This document shows positions 17,031 to 24,520 of a stretch of 30,948 nucleotides of DNA, one piece after another. The stretch lies in contig JAEWHN010000352.1 in the NCBI GenBank assembly GCA_023387775.1, positions 1 to 30,948 on the forward strand, read 5' to 3'. The notes below the pieces were generated by a model. The model did not search any database. It was not told the origin of the DNA and worked only from the letters and a program-made list of their open reading frames with translations. Source of the DNA: Pseudomonadota bacterium. GTDB lineage: Bacteria > Pseudomonadota > Alphaproteobacteria > Rhizobiales > Rhizobiaceae. The translations under genes and the position numbers were made by a program. The first letter of the stretch is position 1. Every line of letters begins with the position of its first letter.

Positions 17031-17990
17031 TCAGCGCTTTCCTGCGTAGGCATCGGTGGCCCGGATCAGCTGGTCAAGGATGCCCGGTTCGGAATAGGCG
17101 TGGCCGGCGCCCTCGATGAGGTAGTATTCCGCTTCGGGCCAGGCCTTGTGCAGCTCCCATGCGGTGGCTGGCGGGCAGGCCATGTCGTAGCGGCCCTGGA
17201 CGATGACGCCGGGAATTCCCTTCAGCTTGCCGGCGTCGCGCAAGAGCTGCCCATCGTCCATCCAGCCGCCGTGGACGAAGTAATGGTTTTCAATGCGAGC
17301 GAAGGCGAGCGCGAATTCATCCTCGCCGAACTTGTCGCTGGTCTCGGGTTCGGGAAGCAGGGTGATGGTCTCCCCTTCCCACACGCTCCAGGCCTTGGCG
17401 GCGGCGATGCGGGTTGCCTTGTCGTCGCTGGTCAGGCGGGCGCGATAGGCTTGCACGAAATTGTCCCGCTCCTGCTCGGGAATCGCGGCAATGAAGCGTT
17501 CCCATTTTTCCGGGAACATCAGTGAGGCGCCGTGCTGGTAATACCACTCGACCTCGCTGCGGCGCAGCGTAAAGATGCCACGCAGGACCAGTTCACTGAC
17601 CCGCTCGGGATGCGTCTCGGCATAGGCGAGCGCCAGCGTGGAGCCCCAGGAGCCGCCAAACACCAGCCATTTGTCGAAGCCGGCGATCTCGCGCAGGCGC
17701 TCGATATCAGCCACCAGGTGCCAGGTGGTGTTGGCCTCCAGCTCGGCATGAGGCGTGGAGCGGCCGCAGCCGCGCTGGTCGAACAGGATGACGTCGTACA
17801 GCTTCGGATCGAACAGCCGCCGGTGCTTTGGCGAAATGCCGCCCCCGGGGCCGCCATGCAGGAACACGGCGGGCTTGGCGCCTTTGGTTCCCGAGCGCTC
17901 CCAATAAATCTTGTGGCCGTCGCCCACATCGAGCATGCCGCTGTCGAACGGCTCGAGTTCGGGATAGAGCGTGCGCAGGTTCTCGGTCAT
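17031..17990 (-). CDS. pip: Proline iminopeptidase (alpha/beta hydrolase)
   Basis: A 319-aa cytosolic serine peptidase of family S33 that removes N-terminal proline from peptides. HGGPGG (45-50) forms the oxyanion loop, the nucleophile is Ser114 in GGSWGS, Asp269 sits in QGRYDMACPP and His297 in EGAGHAYSE, completing the triad. DQRGCGRSTPH (71-81) is also characteristic. Length matches the family (about 310-330 aa). The ATG overlaps the stop of the upstream GFA gene by ATGA, pointing to translational coupling in a minus-strand operon that begins at cysS. Confidence 0.95.
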   Translation of the reverse strand: MTENLRTLYPELEPFDSGMLDVGDGHKIYWERSGTKGAKPAVFLHGGPGGGISPKHRRLFDPKLYDVILFDQRGCGRSTPHAELEANTTWHLVADIERLREIAGFDKWLVFGGSWGSTLALAYAETHPERVSELVLRGIFTLRRSEVEWYYQHGASLMFPEKWERFIAAIPEQERDNFVQAYRARLTSDDKATRIAAAKAWSVWEGETITLLPEPETSDKFGEDEFALAFARIENHYFVHGGWMDDGQLLRDAGKLKGIPGVIVQGRYDMACPPATAWELHKAWPEAEYYLIEGAGHAYSEPGILDQLIRATDAYAGKR

Positions 17991-18484
17991 TCCGTTTGCC
18001 CTCTTTCCGGTGGCCAGATCTCGGTGTCGTAGTCGGGATGCTGGTAGGAAACCAGCGTCGAAAGGAATTCGGCCGCCGCCTCATCGGCCATGGTCTCAAC
18101 GCCAGGCAGATGCGGCACCTGGTCGACATAGGGCAGCTTGGCCTCGATGCCCCACTGGATCCGCGGCGCAAGGCTGGAGGGATCGTCGAAGGCGCCGATC
18201 ATCAGGGCGACGCCATCGGGCGCCTCATAGGTGAGCGGCGTGCCGCATTTGCTGCAAAAGCCGCGCGAGACGTGGTTCGACGACTGGAAATGGCTCGGCT
18301 CGCCGCGCGTCCATTCAAGAGTTGCGCCACGCGCCGAGACGAGCGGTGCGTAGAAGCCCCCGCTTGCCTTCTGGCACATGCGGCAATGGCAGACGGAAGC
18401 TTCGCCCAACGACCCCTCCAGCCTGAACCGCACCGCGCCACACTGGCAGCCGCCGGTATAGATGGGTTTGTTGTCGAGGCTCAT
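17987..18484 (-). CDS. GFA family zinc protein
   Basis: A 165-aa protein of the glutathione-dependent formaldehyde-activating (GFA/CENP-V) fold. Zinc-binding cysteines are all present: C13 and C15 in GGCQCGAV, C32, C34 and C37 in CHCRMC, and C77 and C80 in FCSKCGTPL. The founding member, Gfa of Paracoccus, was proposed to help form S-hydroxymethylglutathione, but most members have no proven activity. GGAGGAACG lies ahead of the ATG. It sits between a VOC-fold gene (18 bp upstream) and pip (4-bp overlap). The C-terminal 50 residues lack obvious motifs. Confidence 0.9.
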   Translation of the reverse strand: MSLDNKPIYTGGCQCGAVRFRLEGSLGEASVCHCRMCQKASGGFYAPLVSARGATLEWTRGEPSHFQSSNHVSRGFCSKCGTPLTYEAPDGVALMIGAFDDPSSLAPRIQWGIEAKLPYVDQVPHLPGVETMADEAAAEFLSTLVSYQHPDYDTEIWPPERGQTE

Positions 18485-18501
18485 CGCGTTCCTCCAGAAC
18501 C

Positions 18502-18885
18502 CTATTCGGGCGTGTGACAGACGGCTTCGACATTGTTGCCGTCAGGATCGAAGACGAAGGCGCCGTAGTAATCCGGATGGTAGTGCGGGCGCAGGCCCGG
18601 AGCGCCATTGTCCTTGCCGCCGGCGGCGATCGCCGCCTCGTAAAAGGCGTCCACCTCAGCGCGCGAACGCGCCGAGAATGCAATGTGCTGGTGGTGGCCA
18701 GGCTTTTCGCCCTCATGCAGCCAGAAGGTCGGTCGGTCGCGGCCATATCCGCCGACCTTGACCCCGCCGGTATATTCCACGGGGACCATCATCAGCAGCG
18801 ACGCGCCGAGCGGCGCCATTGCCTTGTCGTAAAAAGCCTTCGAGGCGTCGAAATTGCTTACGGTAATGCCAAGGTGGTCGATCAT
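18502..18885 (-). CDS. VOC family protein (glyoxalase/dioxygenase fold)
   Basis: A 127-aa vicinal-oxygen-chelate protein. It opens with MIDHLGITVSNFDASKAFYDKA-type beta-alpha structure split over both halves, contains HHQHIAFSARS near the middle and ends with YGAFVFDPDGNNVEAVCH. His4, a central His and Glu in NNVEAV are candidate metal ligands. Members include lyases, isomerases and resistance proteins; the substrate is unknown. The start at 18885 is chosen because GGGAGGTAAGACG stands directly ahead, within the end of cysS, and the ATG overlaps the cysS stop as ATGA. An ATG at 18900 would add five residues. Confidence 0.88.
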   Translation of the reverse strand: MIDHLGITVSNFDASKAFYDKAMAPLGASLLMMVPVEYTGGVKVGGYGRDRPTFWLHEGEKPGHHQHIAFSARSRAEVDAFYEAAIAAGGKDNGAPGLRPHYHPDYYGAFVFDPDGNNVEAVCHTPE

Positions 18886-20306
18886 CGTCTTACCTCCCAT
18901 GTGGTCACACGTTCGCCGGTCGCGGGGTCCTTGCCGTCCTTGAGTTGCACTCCCTGCTCGAGAAGCTCGGCGCGGATGCGGTCGGCCGAAGCCCAGTCCT
19001 TTGAGGCAATGAACGCAAGCCGCTCCGCAATTGACTTGGCGATCGCCTCCTCATCGACCTCTGCTGCCTGAAGCTCGAAGCCGAGGAACAGCATAGCCGA
19101 TTTGAGCGCTGCCGCAGCTTCCTCATTCTCGTCGCCGACGGCCTGGCCGGCCAGATGCGACATGAGCTGGAAGGCCGAACTGGTCGCAAGATCGTCGCAC
19201 AGCGCTTCGACGATGCCAGCCGGAACCGGCTCCGCTTCGTCCGGGGCCATATCGGCCGCGCGCTTCCACTTGCGCAGGGTGTTTTCGGCTTCCTCGAGCT
19301 TGCGCACGGAAAAATCGATCGGCTCGCGGTAGTGCGTCATCAGCATGGCCAGCCTCAACACGTCGCCCGGCCAGTTGCGGCCGCCGAACTTTTCCGTCTC
19401 GAGCAACTCGTTGATGGTGACGAAATTGCCCTCGCTCTTCGACATCTTGCGGCCTTCGACCTGCAGGAAGCCGTTGTGCAGCCAGTAATTGGCCATGACA
19501 TCGGTGCCGTGGGCGCAGCGCGACTGGGCAATCTCGTTTTCGTGGTGCGGGAAGATGAGGTCGAGCCCGCCGCCATGGATATCGAACACCTCGCCGAGAT
19601 AGGCCGCGCTCATGGCCGAGCACTCGATGTGCCAGCCGGGGCGTCCCCTGCCCCACGGGCTGTCCCAGCCCGGCTCTTCGGGCGAGGAAAGCTTCCACAG
19701 CACGAAATCGCCCGGGTTCTTCTTGTGCGCGTCGACCGCGATGCGGACGCCGGCCTGCTGCTCGTCCAGATTGCGCTTGGAGAGCTGGCCGTAGTCGGGC
19801 ATCGAGCCGGTGTCGAACAGGACTTCGCCCGCCGCTTCATAGGCATGGCCGCGTTCGATCAGGCTCTGAATGAGACTGATCATGTCCGCCTTTCCGTCAG
19901 CGCGCGGCTGCACGAATTCGGTGGCGCGGGGCTCGAAGGTCGGCGGCAGGGTGCCAAGGGCCGCGACGTCCTTGTGGAACTGGTCGGCGGTCTTCCTGGT
20001 CACGTTGGCGATCGCCTCGTTCAGAGGCAGGTCCGGAAAGTCGCGCAGGGCACGCGCGTTGATCTTGTCGTCCACGTCGGTGATGTTGCGGACATAGGTG
20101 ACGTGATCGGCGCCGTAGAGCTGGCGCAGCAGCCGGAACAGCACGTCGAAGACGATGACCGGCCGCGCATTGCCGATGTGCGCGAAATCGTAGACCGTCG
20201 GCCCGCAGACATACATGCGCACATTGTCGGCATCGATCGGCACGAAGTCTTCCTTCGTGCGCGTCAGCGTGTTGTGGAGCCGCAAGCCCTTAAATCCGTT
20301 CGACAT
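18882..20306 (-). CDS. cysS: Cysteinyl-tRNA synthetase
   Basis: A 474-aa class I synthetase that charges tRNA-Cys. The HIGH-type motif is HIGN (43-46) and the KMSKS loop is KMSKS (287-291). The zinc site that discriminates cysteine is present: Cys34 in YVCGPTVYD, Cys229 in WHIECSAMS, His254 and Glu258 in FPHHENE. Length is normal for bacteria. It is the first gene of a tight minus-strand run, its stop overlapping the VOC gene start (ATGA). Upstream is a roughly 390-bp gap that must hold its promoter; the ATG at 20306 has only a weak GGGA ahead. Confidence 0.96.
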   Translation of the reverse strand: MSNGFKGLRLHNTLTRTKEDFVPIDADNVRMYVCGPTVYDFAHIGNARPVIVFDVLFRLLRQLYGADHVTYVRNITDVDDKINARALRDFPDLPLNEAIANVTRKTADQFHKDVAALGTLPPTFEPRATEFVQPRADGKADMISLIQSLIERGHAYEAAGEVLFDTGSMPDYGQLSKRNLDEQQAGVRIAVDAHKKNPGDFVLWKLSSPEEPGWDSPWGRGRPGWHIECSAMSAAYLGEVFDIHGGGLDLIFPHHENEIAQSRCAHGTDVMANYWLHNGFLQVEGRKMSKSEGNFVTINELLETEKFGGRNWPGDVLRLAMLMTHYREPIDFSVRKLEEAENTLRKWKRAADMAPDEAEPVPAGIVEALCDDLATSSAFQLMSHLAGQAVGDENEEAAAALKSAMLFLGFELQAAEVDEEAIAKSIAERLAFIASKDWASADRIRAELLEQGVQLKDGKDPATGERVTTWEVRR

Positions 20307-20700
20307 TCAAAATCCCAGTTCGTTCGGCAATCCGCCACAAGCCGGCAGACGCGATGAAGCTCCAGCCTGCTGGCCGGGGCGTTTGTCCTGTCGAGAGAAA
20401 AGGCGAAAACGTCCAGACCAGCGCGTGCGCTAGCCAATAATGCAAATGCCGCAAATGGCGAAAGACGTTTTCATGGCCAGCTTTATCGCCTTCCGCGTTA
20501 TTGCCGTCAAGTCGCAACTTCGCAGCAGACATGTCGCCTTCCGGCCGCCCAATGGATCCGTAATGGTTTATTAAACATACAGTTACTGGAGTTGCCAAGC
20601 CAACCGGGAGCCCGGCGGACGTCACGATTTCGTCCCAAAGAAGGCGCATGCAGTAGCAGGTGAATGGCACTAGACCTTGGGGAACAGGAAGATGTCAGCC
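20307..20700. other. Intergenic region between cysS and the small gene at 20701
   Basis: This divergent gap of 394 bp should hold promoters for cysS (-) and for the small plus-strand gene. It contains an AT-rich patch at about 20561-20585 with a short inverted repeat (GTTTA, T, TAAAC at 20566-20576). I found no convincing -35/-10 pair, riboswitch or T-box-like leader. A minus-strand open frame crosses it but has no recognisable protein features. Confidence 0.5.
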
Positions 20701-20841
20701 ATGAAGAGCGAAGCAGAACGTATCCGCGCTCAATATGCGGCGCTGACAAGCCACTATCGCGCCATTGGTCCGGCCGCGATCCTGGCGGCTGTGCTCGCCG
20801 CCAAGCGCAAGGGAGCCTCAGCCGGCAACAAGCCGCGTTGA
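20701..20841 (+). CDS. Small protein of 46 aa, unknown function
   Basis: An open frame beginning MKSEAERIRAQYAAL and ending in KRKGASAGNKPR. It has an amphipathic, Ala/Arg-rich helical first half, a hydrophobic stretch (about residues 22-34, AIGPAAILAAVLA) that could lie in or on a membrane, and a basic tail. ACAGGAAG precedes it, about 10 bases from the ATG at 20701; an in-frame ATG at 20692 is too close to that site. I believe similar short proteins occur in rhizobia, from memory only. Its 3' end overlaps the end of the convergent lysE-type gene by 24 bp. The function is not recognised. Confidence 0.6.
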   Translation: MKSEAERIRAQYAALTSHYRAIGPAAILAAVLAAKRKGASAGNKPR

Positions 20842-21444
20842 CAGGCTGATACCTATCGCGGCCATGACCAGGCCGATCAGCACGTCGAGCGCGCGCCACG
20901 CCGATTGGCGCGCGAAAATGGGCTGAAACAGGCGCGCACCATAGCCGAGCCCGAAAAACCACACAAACGACGCCAGCGCCGCGCCGAGGCCGTAGGCCAC
21001 GCGGTCATGGCCCTCATATCGCGCCGATAGCGAGCCCAAAAGCACCACCGTGTCGAGATAGACGTGCGGGTTGAGGAAGGTAAAGGCGAGGCATGCCGCC
21101 ACCGCGGCCTTCAGGCTGGCCTCGCCCGTTTTTGCGGCCTGCAACACATCGGGCTTCGCGGCGCGCCGGAACGCTACGACCGCATACCAGAACAGGAAGA
21201 CCGCCCCGCCGATGGTGACTATGTTGATCAGCGTAGGCGATTGGGAGATCAGCATGCCGAGGCCGGCGACGCCAGCGGCAATCAGCAGCGCGTCAGACAA
21301 CGCGCAGATCAGGCACAGCACGAAGACGTGCTGTCGCAACAGGCCCTGGCGCAGGATGAAGGCGTTCTGTGCGCCGATCGCGATGATGAGCGAGGCGCCG
21401 AGAAGAAAGCCGGAAAGTGCTGCCGGAACAAAGGCTGAAATCAT
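20818..21444 (-). CDS. LysE/ArgO family amino-acid exporter
   Basis: A 208-aa membrane protein with about six hydrophobic helices. The opening GASLIIAIGAQNAFILRQG is the LysE/ArgO hallmark, and FTFLNPHVYLDTVVLLG carries the conserved NPH-x-YLD segment of this family. Characterised members export lysine or arginine. ArgO/LysE is usually controlled by a LysR-type activator encoded next door; none is seen here. It lies 27 bp downstream of the SRAP gene on the same strand and may be co-transcribed. No strong ribosome site precedes the ATG. Confidence 0.92.
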   Translation of the reverse strand: MISAFVPAALSGFLLGASLIIAIGAQNAFILRQGLLRQHVFVLCLICALSDALLIAAGVAGLGMLISQSPTLINIVTIGGAVFLFWYAVVAFRRAAKPDVLQAAKTGEASLKAAVAACLAFTFLNPHVYLDTVVLLGSLSARYEGHDRVAYGLGAALASFVWFFGLGYGARLFQPIFARQSAWRALDVLIGLVMAAIGISLSTRLVAG

Positions 21445-21471
21445 GACAGGACTGCCTGAAAAAGAGACTAA

Positions 21472-22233
21472 CTAGAAAAGGGTCATTTGGCTGGACGGGT
21501 CGGCAATTGGCTTCTTTCGCACCGGCCTGGGCGGCTCGGACGGCTCAACGCGCGCCTGTATCTGGGGACCGGTATTGGCGACCTTGTTCACAAGGTCCGA
21601 AACCGGGATGGGCTCGAAGAAGCCGGGCTCGGTGGGCCGCAGCAGGTCGGCCACGTCGCGCGGTTCCTGGGACCTGCAATCGAGCCAGCGCGAGAAATCC
21701 TGCTGCCGGATCACCAGCGGCATGCGCTCGTGGATATGGGCAATGTCGCTGTTGGCGCTGGTGGTCAGGATTGCGCCGGTATCCATCTCGGAGCCGCCCG
21801 GCTCGGCATAGGTCTCCAGCAGGGCCGCGAAGGCAATCACCCCGCCATGCTTCGGGCGAACCCAATAGGCCTGCGCCCGCTTGCCGCCGATCTGCCGCCA
21901 TTCGTAGAAACCCGAGGCCGGGACCAGCGCCCGGCGATGGCGCATGGCCGTGCGGAATGAACTCTTCTCTGCTGCGGTTTCGGAGCGTGCGTTGAACAAC
22001 AGCGGAAAGTCCCGCGTGTCCTTCACCCAGGTGGGAATCAGCCCCCAGCGCACGAGAAGCGAGCGACGGTCCGGAAGGTTGGAGCCCGGCTCGCGCAACT
22101 CGCCGGCCGTGACCATGAGTATCGGCTGGGTCGGCGCGATATTGTAGCGCGGCGGAAATGCCTCGAGATCGGCCAGCGAAAATGCCTCGCCAACCTCCAG
22201 GGGGCTGGCAGTCAGCGAAAAACGTCCGCACAT
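21472..22233 (-). CDS. SOS response-associated peptidase (SRAP; YedK/HMCES type)
   Basis: A 253-aa protein that, in characterised homologues, covalently caps abasic sites in single-stranded DNA through its N-terminal cysteine. Cys2 follows the initiator Met (MCGRFSL), and the other active-site residues are present: Asn81 in FNARSET, Glu111 in SGFYEW and His168 in HERMP. The start at 22233 is fixed by the need for Cys2 at the N-terminus; AAGGA stands directly ahead, while a longer frame to 22365 would bury it. No LexA-type GTTC-N7-GTTC box is visible upstream. It is divergent from a Nudix hydrolase gene across 122 bp. Confidence 0.95.
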   Translation of the reverse strand: MCGRFSLTASPLEVGEAFSLADLEAFPPRYNIAPTQPILMVTAGELREPGSNLPDRRSLLVRWGLIPTWVKDTRDFPLLFNARSETAAEKSSFRTAMRHRRALVPASGFYEWRQIGGKRAQAYWVRPKHGGVIAFAALLETYAEPGGSEMDTGAILTTSANSDIAHIHERMPLVIRQQDFSRWLDCRSQEPRDVADLLRPTEPGFFEPIPVSDLVNKVANTGPQIQARVEPSEPPRPVRKKPIADPSSQMTLF

Positions 22234-22355
22234 TCCTTGATGATACCGTTTGATTTCGCGGCCAATGTGGCGGTGGAAATCACGAACGGCAACCTGTATC
22301 GGTTGGGCCACCCCGCCCATCCCCAGCCAATCGGGCCGGAGCGAAAGAGGAGACC

Positions 22356-22877
22356 ATGTCCGCACGGCAGACCATCCCCGCGGTTTCGGTGGCCCTGATG
22401 CGGGGCGACCGCATACTGCTGGTCAAGCGCGGGCAGCAGCCGTCGCGCGGCTACTATGCTTTCCCCGGCGGGCGGGTCGAGCCGGGCGAAACCGAGGAAG
22501 AGGCGGCGCTGCGCGAGCTCTTCGAGGAAACCGGGCTGCTGGCAGCCGACATCAAGCCGCTGGGAACCTATCTCATCGATGCAGTGCGGGACGGGCGGGA
22601 AATCACCTATCGGCTGCAAGTGTTCTCGGGGCAGGACTGCGGCGGCGACCCGCGGGCCGACAGCGACGCCGAGGAGGCGGCCTTCTTCACGCTTGCGGAA
22701 TTGGACGCGCTGCCGGTGACCGACTCTGTTGCCGAAGTGTGCCGAGAGCTTCTGCCGCACGGATCGCCCGATGCTGCCCTCAGCGAAAAGCAAATCTTCT
22801 GCAGCAGCTTCCGCTTCGCGAAAGAAATTCCGCTGCGATGCGTCGGCCAGCCAAGAAGAACAATTCGCGGGGAATAG
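22356..22877 (+). CDS. Nudix hydrolase
   Basis: A 173-aa hydrolase of nucleoside diphosphates linked to another moiety. The Nudix box is complete: G39-x5-E45-x7-R53-E54-L55-x-E57-E58-x-G60-L61, the metal-binding loop-helix. The Nudix domain covers about residues 6-135; the remaining 35 residues (Cys-containing, basic end) look unrelated to the family and may be a lineage-specific tail. AAAGAGGAG precedes the ATG. The substrate cannot be assigned: ADP-ribose, oxidised nucleotides and cofactors are all possible. Its divergent neighbour is an abasic-site protein, so a role in nucleotide damage is plausible but inferred. Confidence 0.92.
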   Translation: MSARQTIPAVSVALMRGDRILLVKRGQQPSRGYYAFPGGRVEPGETEEEAALRELFEETGLLAADIKPLGTYLIDAVRDGREITYRLQVFSGQDCGGDPRADSDAEEAAFFTLAELDALPVTDSVAEVCRELLPHGSPDAALSEKQIFCSSFRFAKEIPLRCVGQPRRTIRGE

Positions 22878-22924
22878 TGGCCTTACCGCCTTGCGGCTGA
22901 CAAATTGTTTCGCCACAAGGCGTC

Positions 22925-23299
22925 ATGGGCCGGACCATGCCGTTCTTCATCGCATTGCTTGTCGCCATCTCGACGGCCGGAAGCCCCGTGCGCGCGGAGG
23001 AAGCCCCCTTCGAGGGAAACCTGATGCGGCTGGCTGAAATTCTCGGCTCCCTGCATTTCCTGCGAAATCTTTGCGGCGAGCACGGCGACCAGTGGCGCCA
23101 GCAAATGGAAAAGCTTCTGGACGCGGAAAAACCGGATGCTGCCCGGCGCGCAAAGTTCATCGCCAGCTTCAATCGTGGCTACCGCTCGTTCGAGGGAACA
23201 TACGCGAAATGCACCAGTTCGGCGGCGGAAGCCATCGCCCGCTACATGAAGGAAGGCGAGACGCTGACGCGCGAGGTGACCGGGCGCTATGGAAATTAA
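22925..23299 (+). CDS. TIGR02301 family exported protein
   Basis: A 124-aa protein with a signal peptide (about residues 1-24, likely cut after PVRA before EEAPF). The mature part holds ILGSLHFLRNLCG (about 39-51), a WRQQMEKLL helix and FNRGYRSFEGTYAKC, which match the alphaproteobacterial TIGR02301 family of unknown function. Two cysteines, in NLCG and AKCTSS, could form a disulfide in the periplasm. AAGG stands ahead of the ATG at 22925. It lies 47 bp after the Nudix gene, possibly in one transcript. Confidence 0.85.
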   Translation: MGRTMPFFIALLVAISTAGSPVRAEEAPFEGNLMRLAEILGSLHFLRNLCGEHGDQWRQQMEKLLDAEKPDAARRAKFIASFNRGYRSFEGTYAKCTSSAAEAIARYMKEGETLTREVTGRYGN

Positions 23300-23382
23300 G
23301 CACGTCTCGACATTTCGTTTTCGCGCCGCGCCGCGAATCGGACGGCTGTGCTAGGTTGTTAACGAAGAGTGCACGGGGAAGC

Positions 23383-23416
23383 TCAAGTTGATCCGAATCG
23401 GGGGATCAAGGCTTGA
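23383..23416 (+). promoter_or_regulatory. 5'-leader hairpin directly before the ribosome site of the 87-aa gene
   Basis: TCAAG-TTGATCC (23383-23394) can pair with GGATCAA-GG-CTTGA (23403-23416), giving 12 base pairs with a two-base GG bulge and the loop GAATCGGG. The Shine-Dalgarno sequence AAAGG begins at the base of the stem, 11 bases before the ATG at 23427. No T-run follows, so a role in mRNA stability or translation is more likely than termination. The function is inference. Confidence 0.4.
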
Positions 23417-23426
23417 AAGGTGAAAG

Positions 23427-23690
23427 ATGACAATCGAACACGGTATTAGCGACCTCGATGCGCTGGTCAGAGAAGAAAAGCGGCTGACCGCCGTGGAATG
23501 TCACAACGAGGCATGGGCGGAGGGTCTCTCCGTCGGCATCGAGGCCGATATCCTTGCGGAAGCCGCGCTTGCCACCGCCTTTGGCGAGATCCTGCGCACG
23601 AACGGCGAAGCCGCCGCTTTGGCGCTGCTTGACCGCATGCGCGAAAAAGTGATCGCCGGAGAGTTCGAGCCACTCCGGCTGCGACATTGA
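23427..23690 (+). CDS. Conserved small protein of 87 aa, unknown function
   Basis: An 87-aa soluble, acidic, Ala/Glu/Leu-rich protein predicted to be almost wholly helical, with no signal peptide, membrane helix or cysteine cluster (one Cys, in VECHNEAWAEG). Segments such as WAEGLSVGIEADILAE and LLDRMREKVIAGEF suggest a two- or three-helix bundle. The ribosome site AAAGGTGAAAG is strong, and codon use matches the neighbours, so I take it as real. A 5'-leader hairpin precedes it. I do not recognise a function; it may be restricted to Hyphomicrobiales. Confidence 0.75.
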   Translation: MTIEHGISDLDALVREEKRLTAVECHNEAWAEGLSVGIEADILAEAALATAFGEILRTNGEAAALALLDRMREKVIAGEFEPLRLRH

Positions 23691-23767
23691 ATCATCCCTA
23701 AGACCGATTTTTCACTATAAGTAGTCGATGGGCACCGGATTGATCGTGGCCCTGGAGAGGATGGGAC

Positions 23768-24508
23768 ATGCAGACACCGACGCGTAGCGGATCTCGGAAT
23801 CGCAAGAGTAGCGGCTTGGCTGCCGCGCTTTGGCTGGCTGCGGCCGGAACAGCCTTGCTGCCGGCGATTGCGGCCACGACGCCTGCCTTCGCGCTGAGCG
23901 AGATCAAGCGGGAAGAACTTCCCACACCTCCGGCTCAAACGCTCGACAACGAGGCAACTGGCGAGACCGCAGCGCCGCAAGGTGAGGAAGCGGCCGGGCC
24001 CGGCGGCGCGGCGCACGCCAACGAAGACCCGAACACTCCCCTGCCCGAGATCATCTACGACATCTCGAAATTGCCCGAGCCAGTGCAGCGCATGCGTCAG
24101 CTGATCCTGGACGTGGCGACGGGCGGCGACATCGAGAAGCTGCGCACGCTCGTCGGCACGGGCGACGATGCCACCCAGCTCTCGGTCACGGGTCTCGAGG
24201 GAGACCCGATAGAGTTTCTGAAGGAACTGTCCGGCGACAAGGACGGCGAGGAAATACTCGCCATCATCGAAAACGTCCTGAATGCCGGCTATGTCCACCT
24301 CGATCCCGGCACGCCTGAAGAACTATATGCTTGGCCATATTTCTTCGCTATGCCGCTGGAGCGCCTCACACCGCGCCAGCGCGTGGAGCTGTTCAAGATC
24401 GTGACCGCTGGCGACTACGAGGACATGAAGAGCGACGGCGCCTACAATTTCTATCGCCTCGGGATCACTCCCGAAGGCAAATGGGCATTCTTCGTCGCCG
24501 GCGACTAG
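23768..24508 (+). CDS. Exported protein of 246 aa, unknown function
   Basis: An N-terminal signal peptide (basic 1-13, hydrophobic 16-38, probable cut after AFA at residue 42) leads into a Pro/Glu/Ala/Gly-rich low-complexity linker (about 50-92). A folded domain of about 150 residues follows, with VQRMRQLILDVATGGDIEKLRTLV (split here only by description), LKELSG, and a C-terminal block with YAWPYFFAMPLERLTP and FYRLGITPEGKWAFFVAGD. The domain is mixed alpha/beta and lacks enzyme motifs I know. GGAGAGGATGG precedes the ATG. A 9-bp hairpin spans its stop codon. I expect homologues in related rhizobia, but the role is unknown. Confidence 0.75.
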   Translation: MQTPTRSGSRNRKSSGLAAALWLAAAGTALLPAIAATTPAFALSEIKREELPTPPAQTLDNEATGETAAPQGEEAAGPGGAAHANEDPNTPLPEIIYDISKLPEPVQRMRQLILDVATGGDIEKLRTLVGTGDDATQLSVTGLEGDPIEFLKELSGDKDGEEILAIIENVLNAGYVHLDPGTPEELYAWPYFFAMPLERLTPRQRVELFKIVTAGDYEDMKSDGAYNFYRLGITPEGKWAFFVAGD

Positions 24509-24517
24509 GCCGGCGAC
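24494..24517. terminator. Hairpin over the stop codon between convergent genes, possible bidirectional terminator
   Basis: GTCGCCGGC (24494-24502) and GCCGGCGAC (24509-24517) form a perfect 9-bp stem around the loop GACTAG, whose TAG is the stop codon of the exported-protein gene. The dihydroorotase gene ends at 24521 from the other side. There is no T-run, so classical intrinsic termination would be weak; the hairpin could also protect both 3' ends. Confidence 0.5.
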
Positions 24518-24520
24518 ACA

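Noticed and set aside
20290..20670. A 126-codon minus-strand frame upstream of cysS
   Set aside because: It overlaps the cysS start, lacks a ribosome site, and has no recognisable domain or coding bias.
22234..22355. LexA box (GTTC-N7-GTTC) for the SRAP gene
   Set aside because: No such sequence is present in the 122-bp gap despite the family name.
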